Shown here one piece after another: positions 55,708 to 63,372 of a stretch of 64,000 nucleotides of DNA. The position numbers and the translations under genes were made by a program. Under the pieces are notes generated by a model that made no database searches, had not been told where the DNA came from, and saw nothing but the letters and a program-made list of their open reading frames with translations. Location: positions 131,758 to 195,757 of the forward strand of contig NZ_JACIYP010000001.1 of assembly GCF_014359905.1 (NCBI RefSeq), read 5' to 3'. The stretch comes from Hoeflea sp. (lineage in GTDB: Bacteria > Pseudomonadota > Alphaproteobacteria > Rhizobiales > Rhizobiaceae). How positions within the stretch are numbered: position 1 is the first letter of the stretch; each line of letters begins with the position of its first letter.

Positions 55708-56435
55708 GTCAGAACACTTCAACCGCCGTGATGCAGCGGCGAAGCGAGCCGCATGACAGCCTGGATGATTTTCCATCGCCGCCTTGGGCGACCCGCGCCT
55801 TTGTCGAGCATGTCCTGATAGGGGTGCTTCATGCGGAACGTGGCGAACTTGTGCTTGAGCCTTGTTGCAATCGTGGTTGCATGGCGGTGCCCCTGTCAGA
55901 GTATTTTTCGGTCATCACCAGCGACATCCATGATTATGGTTGGCCCGGCCAGCAGCAGGTGCGTGATTTCCTGATCAATTATCCCGAGGATTTCGACCCG
56001 GACAATCAGCCCGATTGGGTGGTCGCCAATCCCCCGTTTCGTCTGGCAGTAGAGTTCATCGAGAAAGGGCTGCTGATAGCCCGGCGCGGTGTTGCAGTCC
56101 TGGTGCGCGTTGCCTTTGGCGAGGGCGTCGAGAGGTTCGAGCGGCTCTACCGTGACAATCCCCCCACGATAATTGCCTTTTACGTCGAGCGAGTGCCTAT
56201 GGTGCGGGGGCGTTATGACCCCGATGCAGCTTCAGCGACCGCCTATTGCTGGATGGTCTGGAAGCGGAATGCCCGGTCCGCGCCTCCTGTATGGATCCCG
56301 CCCTGCCGACGCTCCATGGAGCGGCCAACCGACATTGAGCTGGTACAGTGGTTGCCCGCCGATCCGAGCGACCAGGATGAAGCGCCCCTGTTTGATGTTG
56401 AGGCCTCGCCCGTCCCCCGCGAGGTCAAGCCATGA
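55704..56435 (+). CDS. DNA N6-adenine methyltransferase-like protein
   Basis: A 243-residue protein. The catalytic motif IV is clear as DWVVANPPF (residues about 106-114). Motif I, expected as a Gly-rich SAM loop, reads LEPCCNRGCMAVPL, so it is degenerate by eye. Phage Dam-like enzymes of this size protect DNA from restriction or control packaging. It overlaps both neighbours by four bases. Confidence 0.75.
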   Translation: MSQNTSTAVMQRRSEPHDSLDDFPSPPWATRAFVEHVLIGVLHAERGELVLEPCCNRGCMAVPLSEYFSVITSDIHDYGWPGQQQVRDFLINYPEDFDPDNQPDWVVANPPFRLAVEFIEKGLLIARRGVAVLVRVAFGEGVERFERLYRDNPPTIIAFYVERVPMVRGRYDPDAASATAYCWMVWKRNARSAPPVWIPPCRRSMERPTDIELVQWLPADPSDQDEAPLFDVEASPVPREVKP

Positions 56436-56785
56436 CCGCGCGCCTCACGATCGTCACCAATCATCCCGCCCGCGCCGTCCTCGCCGTGCTCGGGGTCGAG
56501 ACGCGACCGTCCTGGGTGGCCGTGGTGACCACGATCGAGGGCGTGCGCGGCCTGGCGCCCGGGGCCAAGGTGATCGGCCAATGGTTCGAACCGCGCAAAT
56601 ATCGTTCCGCCCTTGAATGGGCATTCCAGGACCGGCGGATGGTTGGCGATCTCGTCGGCCTGTCGCTTGAGGATTGCGAAAAGCTCGCCGCCTGGGCGGA
56701 GCGGCAGGGGGGAGAGACGCATGTCGACTCCAGCCTTCTGGCCGCCACCGGCGGCATGGTGATCAGTGAACGGAGGATCTCATGA
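56432..56785 (+). CDS. Hypothetical phage protein (117 aa)
   Basis: A 117-residue protein, MTARLTIVTNHPARAVLAVL with a helical middle (RSALEWAFQDRRMVGDLVGL). It overlaps the previous stop and the next start by four bases each. No domain recognised. Confidence 0.7.
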   Translation: MTARLTIVTNHPARAVLAVLGVETRPSWVAVVTTIEGVRGLAPGAKVIGQWFEPRKYRSALEWAFQDRRMVGDLVGLSLEDCEKLAAWAERQGGETHVDSSLLAATGGMVISERRIS

Positions 56786-56994
56786 GCGTCCGTCTGATCA
56801 CCGGCAAGCCGATGCGGGGTTTCCCGTCCGAGGTCAAGCAGCATGCGATCGTGCTCCTGTGGCAGCACGAATACACCCATGAGCAGATCGCCGCCGCTCT
56901 CGATATCCACGAATCCGTTGTCACGCGCGTGCTCGACATGGTGCGCGCCCAAACCGGGAGCTTGCGCCCGACACCAGAGGGGAAAATGCGATGA
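56782..56994 (+). CDS. Small helix-turn-helix protein (70 aa)
   Basis: A 70-residue protein. Residues 16-55 (PSEVKQHAIVLLWQHEYTHE and QIAAALDIHESVVTRVLDMV) form a sigma-4-like helix-turn-helix. It overlaps both neighbours by four bases. A regulatory or replication-accessory role is likely. Confidence 0.7.
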   Translation: MSVRLITGKPMRGFPSEVKQHAIVLLWQHEYTHEQIAAALDIHESVVTRVLDMVRAQTGSLRPTPEGKMR

Positions 56995-57110
56995 ACATCC
57001 CAACCGCCAACGGCGGCAAGCCCGACCGGGCGTCGGTGCCCGTGCACCGCCCATTACCGGACCTTGGCCGGAGCGAAGCCGCAGGCGACAGCGTGAGGAC
57101 AGAAAGATGA
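56991..57110 (+). CDS. Small ORF (39 aa) in the rightward operon
   Basis: A 39-codon ORF, MNIPTANGGKPDRASVPVHR then PLPDLGRSEAAGDSVRTER. Its ATG overlaps the previous stop and its stop overlaps the next ATG (57107), both by four bases, as in the rest of the operon. That pattern is the main support; composition is unremarkable. Confidence 0.5.
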   Translation: MNIPTANGGKPDRASVPVHRPLPDLGRSEAAGDSVRTER

Positions 57111-58039
57111 TCGAAGACCGCGCAGTCACCTGCACATTCGGCGTGCGCCCGCGCGTCAGGCGCAGCATCGGCCAGGACGCGTTCGGGACGGCGGACGCCA
57201 TCGGGCCGCAATTCGCTTTCCTGCATCCGGCGGAAGCGAAGGCCGCGATCGCGATGATGGCGGAGCGCGGGCACCCGCAAGGGGAAATGGCGACAGCCTG
57301 TGGTTGTTCGGAAGCCGATATCAGGCGCATTGTCAGCCGGGTCTGCCGCCCTGTGCCAGCGCCGGGTGGACGCGACGCGACAATGGCCACAAACGCCCAG
57401 GTTGCAGCGCCGCGCCGGCTGCATGCGCAGGCCGATCTCGACCGGGCGCTGCAGCTGATCGCGGCCCACGCGGCGGCCGAGGGCGCGGGACTGGACGAGC
57501 GGTTCATGCTCACGTTCGACATGCTGGCCATGGTGCTGGGCAGCTCCCTGGGGATGGCGCGTGACCGGGCCCGGGCGCTGGTCGCGGCAAGACTGATCGA
57601 CTGGCGCCAGCCTGCCGGGCACCCGGGCAGCATGCTGATCCTCGCCGCCGGCCGGTTGCGGCTCGAACGGCTGGGCGGGGCGATGCCCGCAGCGGCCGCT
57701 GGCCTGGCCCCGGCGGTGCGCCGCAAGGCGGTCACGCGCGGACGCGGCACGGAACAGGCCGCCGAGGCCAAGGCGGTGCAGATGCTGATCGTGCTCGACG
57801 GTTTGCGGGCGCAGGCGGGCGTGGGCCCGGACACGGGCTTTGCCGCCTCGGTGGCGGCGGTCATCAGGGCTTCGGCGCTGATCGACAAGACCGCGCGCAA
57901 CCATCTCGACCTGGTGATCCGCCAGGGCTGGGTGGCCCGCGACGCCAGCAAAGGCCGCTGCACCATCTTCACCATCACGCCGGCGGGGCGCGCGGTGCTG
58001 GACGCCGAGCCCAAGGGCAAGGCAGGGGAGGACGCATGA
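57107..58039 (+). CDS. Phage helix-turn-helix protein (310 aa)
   Basis: A 310-residue protein. The N-terminal part (to about residue 80) includes a basic helix-turn-helix-like GEMATACGCSEADIRRIVSR; the central part is helical (LDRALQLIAAHAAAEGAGLD), and the C-terminus has a winged-helix end (RCTIFTITPAGRAVLDAEPK). It probably binds DNA, perhaps as replication initiator or regulator; no family is certain. Confidence 0.7.
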   Translation: MIEDRAVTCTFGVRPRVRRSIGQDAFGTADAIGPQFAFLHPAEAKAAIAMMAERGHPQGEMATACGCSEADIRRIVSRVCRPVPAPGGRDATMATNAQVAAPRRLHAQADLDRALQLIAAHAAAEGAGLDERFMLTFDMLAMVLGSSLGMARDRARALVAARLIDWRQPAGHPGSMLILAAGRLRLERLGGAMPAAAAGLAPAVRRKAVTRGRGTEQAAEAKAVQMLIVLDGLRAQAGVGPDTGFAASVAAVIRASALIDKTARNHLDLVIRQGWVARDASKGRCTIFTITPAGRAVLDAEPKGKAGEDA

Positions 58040-58362
58040 TGGTGCGTCTCAAGCCGTTCGAGCGGCCGCTCTACATCATCGCGCCAAGCCTCATTCAGTG
58101 CCACCGCGCAGCGCTCGTCCATGATCTCGACCCGGCGCGGATGACCAATGTGCGCTGCATCACCCAGGCCGTCCAGTTGCGCGGCGCGCGCCCGGGCACG
58201 CCCTTCATCACCCACGAACGCGCCACCTGGGTGCGCAGCCTTCCCGGCGTCTACGATCTGGACAAAGCCATCGACGCGATGGTGCGGCTTGGCCGGTTGC
58301 GGGTGGCGGCGAGTGACGATCTCGCAGCCGCGCGCGGCATGGGTGTGGAGGCTGCGGAGTGA
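58036..58362 (+). CDS. Hypothetical phage protein (108 aa)
   Basis: A 108-residue protein, MMVRLKPFERPLYIIAPSLI with a mixed middle (TNVRCITQAVQLRGARPGTP). It starts by ATGA overlap and ends 14 bases from the stop of the opposite-strand membrane gene. No domain recognised. Confidence 0.65.
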   Translation: MMVRLKPFERPLYIIAPSLIQCHRAALVHDLDPARMTNVRCITQAVQLRGARPGTPFITHERATWVRSLPGVYDLDKAIDAMVRLGRLRVAASDDLAAARGMGVEAAE

Positions 58363-58376
58363 GCGGCTTCAATGGT

Positions 58377-59675
58377 CTACTTACTCCCTGGGCCTTCTTG
58401 TCCATAACGCAGGAGATCAGTGAAGTGCGGTGGTTCGGCGGTATCGCTGCCGTGCCCGGGAGCTCGCCGAAACAAAGCTTCCAAGATTGCTCCTCGGTCC
58501 TGTTTTACAGCTGCGTCCTCTTTGATCAGGAACAGATATGTATCCAGCATCACAACTCGGGCTCGGGCATCGTCCATCAGAAGCATGGAACGCATGTTGA
58601 ATCTTACCAGAAGCCGAACCAGCCAAACAATGAATCCAAGGGGAGCTGTGATGATAAGAAGTCGACCGAACGCCGTAAAGGTATTTGCAACTGCGCCATC
58701 ACCAACGGAGCCCTCTATGAGGCTGCTTTCCAGAATTCTCAGGAAATCAATAATCTCCGATTTGTACCAGTAGGCGAAGGCTGGAACGCCGATCAGTATC
58801 CCAGCCACAATGCCAGCGGAAATCCAAAATCCTCGTTCGGCATTCGTACGAAATCCGTTCCAAAGCTTTCTTGCTTCATCAAGTTTGAGGCTCTCTTTGA
58901 TTTCCGCAAGTGCCGCCTTCTGGACAGTACTCAACTCATCAACCTGAGTCTCCAAGCCTTCGATAGTTGCGATAATAGCGCTTTGCGATTCATCGATAGC
59001 TTTATAGCGCTCGGCCAACCGGCTGAGACCTTTGTTGTAGGTAGCCAGGCCTTTTTGAGCATCTGCTATTGTTTTCGTGAGTTGTTCGGCTTCTGGAAGC
59101 TTAGGTTGATCCTTGTCGTCGAGAGTGCGGATCGCAGCAATTTTGGCTGTCATTCGCGAAACGGGACCTACAAAAGGGCTGCTGTAAACCGTTGCGTAGC
59201 CCGAGCTGACTTCCTGTGTTCGTTCCAAGTAAAACGAAATTGCCAGTCCAAAAATATCAGCTGCATAAGAATAATATTTGGCATTATTGTTTTTGATCGA
59301 CTTGATGGAAGACCAAAATATATCAAGTTGTTCATCCGTTATAATAGGAACGTTTTTAATGGATTTGATCGTAACGTTATTGTTATTATCGTCAAATATC
59401 TGAAACTGCTGTATTGTAAATATTTCGTCTATAATTCGATCAAAAAAATTATGAGGAAAATTGCGAATAGATTTTGTATAAATATTTGTACGATCAAAGA
59501 GTTGCTTAAAAAACCTGATGTGCAGGTTCCTTTGTTCAGCAACAATGCTCTGCGCTGCACTTTTAGCGTGAGCTCCAGTGACCTGGTAGCTTCCTTTTCC
59601 AAAAAGCGCTTCAAGCGCCAGATATTCCTTTTTACCTACAACATAGGTAGATCCGCTCAATTCAGACACATCCAT
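58377..59675 (-). CDS. Accessory two-helix membrane protein (DUF6161-like)
   Basis: A 432-residue gene set against the rightward operon and far more AT-rich than it (Asn/Ile/Lys-rich residues 85-140). The N-terminal half is soluble; a coiled-coil region (about 195-265) leads to two membrane helices (GFWISAGIVAGILIGVPAFA and LLIITAPLGFIVWLVRLLVR), then a cytosolic C-terminus. I recall similar proteins as DUF6161; this is not certain. Position, strand and composition mark a phage-carried gene, perhaps for exclusion or defence. AGGAC precedes the ATG. Confidence 0.75.
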   Translation of the reverse strand: MDVSELSGSTYVVGKKEYLALEALFGKGSYQVTGAHAKSAAQSIVAEQRNLHIRFFKQLFDRTNIYTKSIRNFPHNFFDRIIDEIFTIQQFQIFDDNNNNVTIKSIKNVPIITDEQLDIFWSSIKSIKNNNAKYYSYAADIFGLAISFYLERTQEVSSGYATVYSSPFVGPVSRMTAKIAAIRTLDDKDQPKLPEAEQLTKTIADAQKGLATYNKGLSRLAERYKAIDESQSAIIATIEGLETQVDELSTVQKAALAEIKESLKLDEARKLWNGFRTNAERGFWISAGIVAGILIGVPAFAYWYKSEIIDFLRILESSLIEGSVGDGAVANTFTAFGRLLIITAPLGFIVWLVRLLVRFNMRSMLLMDDARARVVMLDTYLFLIKEDAAVKQDRGAILEALFRRAPGHGSDTAEPPHFTDLLRYGQEGPGSK

Positions 59676-59878
59676 CCGCAGGTCCTACCTGTTAGTGTTG
59701 CTTCGGGCAACGGCGATCTTTACCCGCCGCAAGTTACCCTGTCGATAGTAGTGGTCGTTGAAGGTGTGGCCATCAACCTTAGTCTGGGTTTTTCCGGCGT
59801 ATGGCTCTTCTGTCATTCGCACAATGGTGCCGGTGAAAGACCCTGCGATCATCCTATTGAATTATGGCGGCTTGCCGA
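59676..59878. promoter_or_regulatory. Gap between the accessory gene and the primase gene
   Basis: A 203-bp divergent region. It separates the AT-rich inserted gene from the resumed rightward operon and should carry the membrane gene's promoter. No operator copy or repeat was found here. Confidence 0.35.
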
Positions 59879-61249
59879 ATGACCGAGATCCACGACCTCT
59901 TCGTCGCCCGCGCCCGCGAGGTCACCCTTGCCGAGGCCGCGCCGCGGCTGGGGCTGGCGCTGACCGGGCGCAAGGCGGAACAGGCGATGCCGTGTCCGCG
60001 CTGCGGCGGCAAGGACCGGTTTGCGGTCAACACCTCCAAGAACAAGTGGAACTGCCGCGGCGGGTCTGTCGGCGGCAATGATGCGATCGGCATGGCCGGA
60101 CATCTTCACGGGCTCGACCTGCATCGCCGCGAGGAACTGCTCGAGGCCTGCGGCCTGGTGCTGGGCGAGGATGTGCCCGACGGGGCGGAGGCGATCAGCG
60201 AGGAGCGGCGCGCAGCGATGAAGGCCGAGGCCGAGGCGCTGAAGGCCAAGGCGGATGCCGAGGCTGCGGAGAGGGACAGGACGGCCGGCGATTTCCGCGA
60301 GAAGGAACTGGCCAGGTGCCGGGGGATCTACGAGGCGGTTCTTCCGGGGCTGGGGGGCACTGATGCAGCGCGCTATCTGCGCGGCCGTGCCGGCCTGCCG
60401 GTGCTTGCGGTAGACGCTATGAGTGCTGCCCGTTTTGTAGGGAAGCTCACCTATTGGCATGGCAAGGACGAGCGCGGCTTTGCCCGCGACATCTGGTGCG
60501 GGCCGGCGCTGGTGCTGCCCTTTATCGATGGCGAAGGCCAGATCATCGGCATTCACCAGACATGGATCGACCTCAATGCCGTGCCGAAACGGCGACCGCT
60601 GCTCTATGGCCTCACCAAGGCGGGCGCGGAGGCGGGCCGCGAGGACCGCGCCGGTTCGCCCACGGCCGCTTGGCCTTCGGCCGATGATCTCGCGGCGGGG
60701 TTCTATGAGCGGCTGCCCACCAAGAAGATGCGCGGCACCAAGAAGGGCGGGCTGCTGCCGATCGCGGGTCACATGAGCATGACCCGCTGGGTGGCGGGCG
60801 AGGGCATCGAGAATGTCTGCGCCTGGCTCGGCAAGGAGGTGCGCGAGGACGAGGCGCTGGCGCGGTCGACGTTTTACGCGGCAGCCGGCGATATCGGCAA
60901 CCTTGCGGGTGCGAGCGCGCGCACCGGCCGCTGGAAGCACCCGGCCGAGACGAAGACCGACGCGAAGGGCGTGGCCCGCCCGGTGATGCTGCCGAGCCCG
61001 GATCCTGACCCGGAGAAGCTCGGGGAAGGGTTTCCGGTCATGCCCCATGTCACAGAGCTGCTGCTGCTCGGCGACGGCGATTCCGAACCCTACTGGACCG
61101 CCACCATGATGGCCCGCGCCGCCACGCGCGCGGCCCTGCTGGCGCCCGGGGCCGATGTGCGCGTGCCCTGGCCGCCGGCCGGGCGGGACTGGGCGGAGAC
61201 GATTTTGGAAGTGATGAGGGGCAGCCAGGCCGTGACGGGGAATACATGA
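59879..61249 (+). CDS. Primase-like protein with CHC2-type zinc finger
   Basis: A 456-residue protein. The zinc finger CPRCGGKDRFAVNTSKNKWN then C (residues about 38-58) is of the DnaG/P4-alpha type. A helical linker (about 110-145) and a Toprim-like core (GHMSMTRWVAGEGIENVCAW) follow. It likely primes element replication with the helicase encoded next, with which it overlaps by four bases. ATG at 59879 lacks a strong Shine-Dalgarno; 59864 is an alternative. Confidence 0.85.
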   Translation: MTEIHDLFVARAREVTLAEAAPRLGLALTGRKAEQAMPCPRCGGKDRFAVNTSKNKWNCRGGSVGGNDAIGMAGHLHGLDLHRREELLEACGLVLGEDVPDGAEAISEERRAAMKAEAEALKAKADAEAAERDRTAGDFREKELARCRGIYEAVLPGLGGTDAARYLRGRAGLPVLAVDAMSAARFVGKLTYWHGKDERGFARDIWCGPALVLPFIDGEGQIIGIHQTWIDLNAVPKRRPLLYGLTKAGAEAGREDRAGSPTAAWPSADDLAAGFYERLPTKKMRGTKKGGLLPIAGHMSMTRWVAGEGIENVCAWLGKEVREDEALARSTFYAAAGDIGNLAGASARTGRWKHPAETKTDAKGVARPVMLPSPDPDPEKLGEGFPVMPHVTELLLLGDGDSEPYWTATMMARAATRAALLAPGADVRVPWPPAGRDWAETILEVMRGSQAVTGNT

Positions 61250-63090
61250 ACCAGAACGCCAATATCCCACCAGCCGTCCAGGCTCAGCTTACGGCCATGG
61301 GCCATGCGCCGCCCGATGCCGCAAGGCCAGACAAATCCCCGGACCCCTTGCAGGGCTCTGATGCTGCTGGTGAAACTGGTGCAAGACGGCAAAAGCCGGA
61401 CGGCGGCCGGAAAAAGGGCGCTTTTGCGCGTGGTGCCGATCAACCGTCGCTGGCCGACATTGTCGAGGCCTGCGTTATCCTCGATCATTCCGACACCGAC
61501 AACGCCAAGCGGCTGCTCACGCATTTCGGCGCGGACCTGCTGGTGGTCACGCAATCCAAGGCCAAGAGCCCGTTCTATGCGGTGTGGACCGGGGCCAGCT
61601 GGGACACCGACAATGGCGGCCCGCGGGCGCTGGCGCTGGCGCAGCAGCTCGGCGACCTGATCATGATGGAGGTCGAGCACATCGGCCCGACGCCGGATGA
61701 GGCGGAGGCGATGGGCACAGCCGAGACGGCGTGGGGAGAAATGTGGCCGGCGCTGTCGCCCGACGATGTCGGACCCAAGCAATCTGCCATGTTGCGCGCG
61801 GCGCATGCTGCGCTGAAAGCCTGGCAGAAGCGCCGGGCGAGCCGCGCCTCTTTCGCCGTGGGGTCGAAGAACCTGGCCAAGATGAACGCCATGCTGGCCT
61901 GCGCCGCGCCCCACATCATGCGCGATCCCGACGATTTCAACGCCGATCGCTATTCCTTCGCCACGCTCAACCACACCATCCGCTTCGGGCGTGAGACCGT
62001 GATCGTGCCCGCCCAGTCTGACGCCCAGGAGGATGGCGAGGCAATCCGCGCCACCGTCGATGTGCGCAAGGGCCATGCGCGCGAGGACCTGATCACCCAG
62101 CTGGTGCCGGTCGATTTCGACCCCGACGCGACCTGTCCGAAATGGGAGGCGTTCCTCACCCGCATGCTGCCGGACCCGCTGGTGCGCAAGCTGGTGCAGA
62201 TCGCCTTCGCGCTCGGGCTGGTGGGCGTCACGGTGCAAAAGCTGTTTTTCCATTATGGCTCGGGCGCCAACGGCAAGTCGGTCGCCATGGAGGTGATATG
62301 CCGGCTTCTGGGCTCGGCCTCGGTGACGCTGCCCGCCACCTCGTTCATCGGCGAGAGCAACACCGGCGGCTCGGCCTCGCCCGATATCGCCCGGCTTTAC
62401 GGGCGCCGATTCCTGCGCGTCAAGGAGCTGCCGGTGGGAGAGGACCTGAAGGAGAACCTGGTCAAGGAGGTGACGGGCGGCGAGGCGATCACCGCGCGCG
62501 ACCTGCACCAGGGCTATTTCGACTTCGACCCGCTGTTCACGCCGCATATGAGCGGCAACGGCTATCCGCGCATCACCGGCATGGACAACGGCATCTGGCG
62601 GCGCATGTGCGTGATCCACTGGCCCGTGCAGCTGTCGGCGGACCAGCAGCGCGATTTCGAGGACGTGATGGGCGAGTTCGAGGCCGAGTTCCCGGGCATT
62701 CTCAACTGGCTGGTCGACGGCATGCGCATGTTTCTCGAGGAGGGGCTCGTGATCCCGGAAGCCGTGGCACGGGCCACCCAGGACTATCGCGACGAGATGG
62801 ACCCGACCGCGGCTTTCTGCGCGGCCTGTGTTCGCCCAGACGCGGGCGGAAAGCTGACGGCCAAGGATTTCTATCACGCCTATGTGAACTACACCGTCGA
62901 CCAGGGCGGCAAGCCGATCGCGCTCACGCGCTTCGGGCTGATCATGAAGCGAAAATATGAGCGGCAGGAGGGCCGGACAAACCACTATCTCGGCGTTGTG
63001 CTGGTCAATGTGCCGCGCGGCGAGGGCGATAGCGGCCCGGGTGGTGCAGGCTCGCCACCGGGCCATTGGGAGGAAATCCCGCCGATTTAG
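61246..63090 (+). CDS. P4-type/D5-like phage replicative helicase
   Basis: A 614-residue SF3 helicase of the P4 alpha/D5 type. Walker A is HYGSGANGKSV (about residues 336-346), and the B/C region includes GRRFLRVKELPVGEDLKENL with KEVTGGEAITARDLHQGYFD. The D5N-like part lies at 230-310 and a winged helix at the C-terminus. It overlaps the primase by four bases. The iteron-like repeats begin eleven bases after its stop, in the place of an origin it might unwind. Confidence 0.92.
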   Translation: MNQNANIPPAVQAQLTAMGHAPPDAARPDKSPDPLQGSDAAGETGARRQKPDGGRKKGAFARGADQPSLADIVEACVILDHSDTDNAKRLLTHFGADLLVVTQSKAKSPFYAVWTGASWDTDNGGPRALALAQQLGDLIMMEVEHIGPTPDEAEAMGTAETAWGEMWPALSPDDVGPKQSAMLRAAHAALKAWQKRRASRASFAVGSKNLAKMNAMLACAAPHIMRDPDDFNADRYSFATLNHTIRFGRETVIVPAQSDAQEDGEAIRATVDVRKGHAREDLITQLVPVDFDPDATCPKWEAFLTRMLPDPLVRKLVQIAFALGLVGVTVQKLFFHYGSGANGKSVAMEVICRLLGSASVTLPATSFIGESNTGGSASPDIARLYGRRFLRVKELPVGEDLKENLVKEVTGGEAITARDLHQGYFDFDPLFTPHMSGNGYPRITGMDNGIWRRMCVIHWPVQLSADQQRDFEDVMGEFEAEFPGILNWLVDGMRMFLEEGLVIPEAVARATQDYRDEMDPTAAFCAACVRPDAGGKLTAKDFYHAYVNYTVDQGGKPIALTRFGLIMKRKYERQEGRTNHYLGVVLVNVPRGEGDSGPGGAGSPPGHWEEIPPI

Positions 63091-63100
63091 GCCGAAAACT

Positions 63101-63130
63101 GCACCAGTTTGCACCAGTTGCGCACCAGTT
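63101..63130 (+). repeat. Three forward GCACCAGT iterons
   Basis: GCACCAGT starts at 63101, 63111 and 63122, spaced 10 and 11 bases, so one per helical turn. Confidence 0.8.
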
Positions 63131-63173
63131 CGCGACAGTCTGCCAAGGGGGTTTGGGGGAATGAAATCAAGCA

Positions 63174-63283
63174 CTTGCACCAGTCTGCACCAGTTTTGCC
63201 GTCCCTATACGCATGGGGAAAATCTGCGGAGGAAAAAAACCATATGCGTATAGGCGTCAAAAACTGGTGCAGACTGGTGCAAG
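63174..63283. repeat. Imperfect inverted repeat of about 40 bp with paired iterons
   Basis: The left arm (63174-63214) and right arm (63244-63283) are near-complementary. Each has two iterons ten bases apart (forward at 63177 and 63187; reverse at 63263-63270 and 63273-63280) and ends in CCTATACGCAT (63204-63214) or ATGCGTATAGG (63244-63254). The centre is purine-rich (GGGGAAAATCTGCGGAGG). It could extrude as a cruciform. Confidence 0.8.
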
Positions 63284-63327
63284 CCATTGAAATATAGATA
63301 GAAAAACTATCGCTTAAACTATCGCAA

Positions 63328-63345
63328 ACTGGTGAAAACTGGTGC
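63328..63345 (-). repeat. Reverse iteron pair beside the next gene
   Basis: ACTGGTGA (63328-63335) and ACTGGTGC (63338-63345) are reverse copies ten bases apart, 28 bases before the next ATG. Confidence 0.75.
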
Positions 63346-63372
63346 AGCACTCAAGAACAGGAAAAACCGCTC

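Larger units (their letters stand above)
63091..63372. other. Candidate replication origin: phased GCACCAGT repeats and dyad
   Basis: This 282-bp non-coding stretch between the helicase and the next gene holds nine copies of GCACCAGT or its complement (one with a final-base change), an 11-bp inverted repeat, and an AT-rich 63284-63330 part with two ACTATCGC copies. Phased repeats plus an AT-rich tract beside a helicase gene are the hallmark of iteron origins. Function is inferred. Confidence 0.6.

Noticed and set aside
63087-63350. 87-codon minus-strand ORF after the helicase gene
   Set aside because: It consists of translated iteron repeats (LHQF/LVQ motifs recur) and lacks a Shine-Dalgarno.
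63091-63372. CRISPR array
   Set aside because: Repeats are 8 bp in both orientations with 2-3 bases between members of a pair; there are no uniform spacers and no cas genes.
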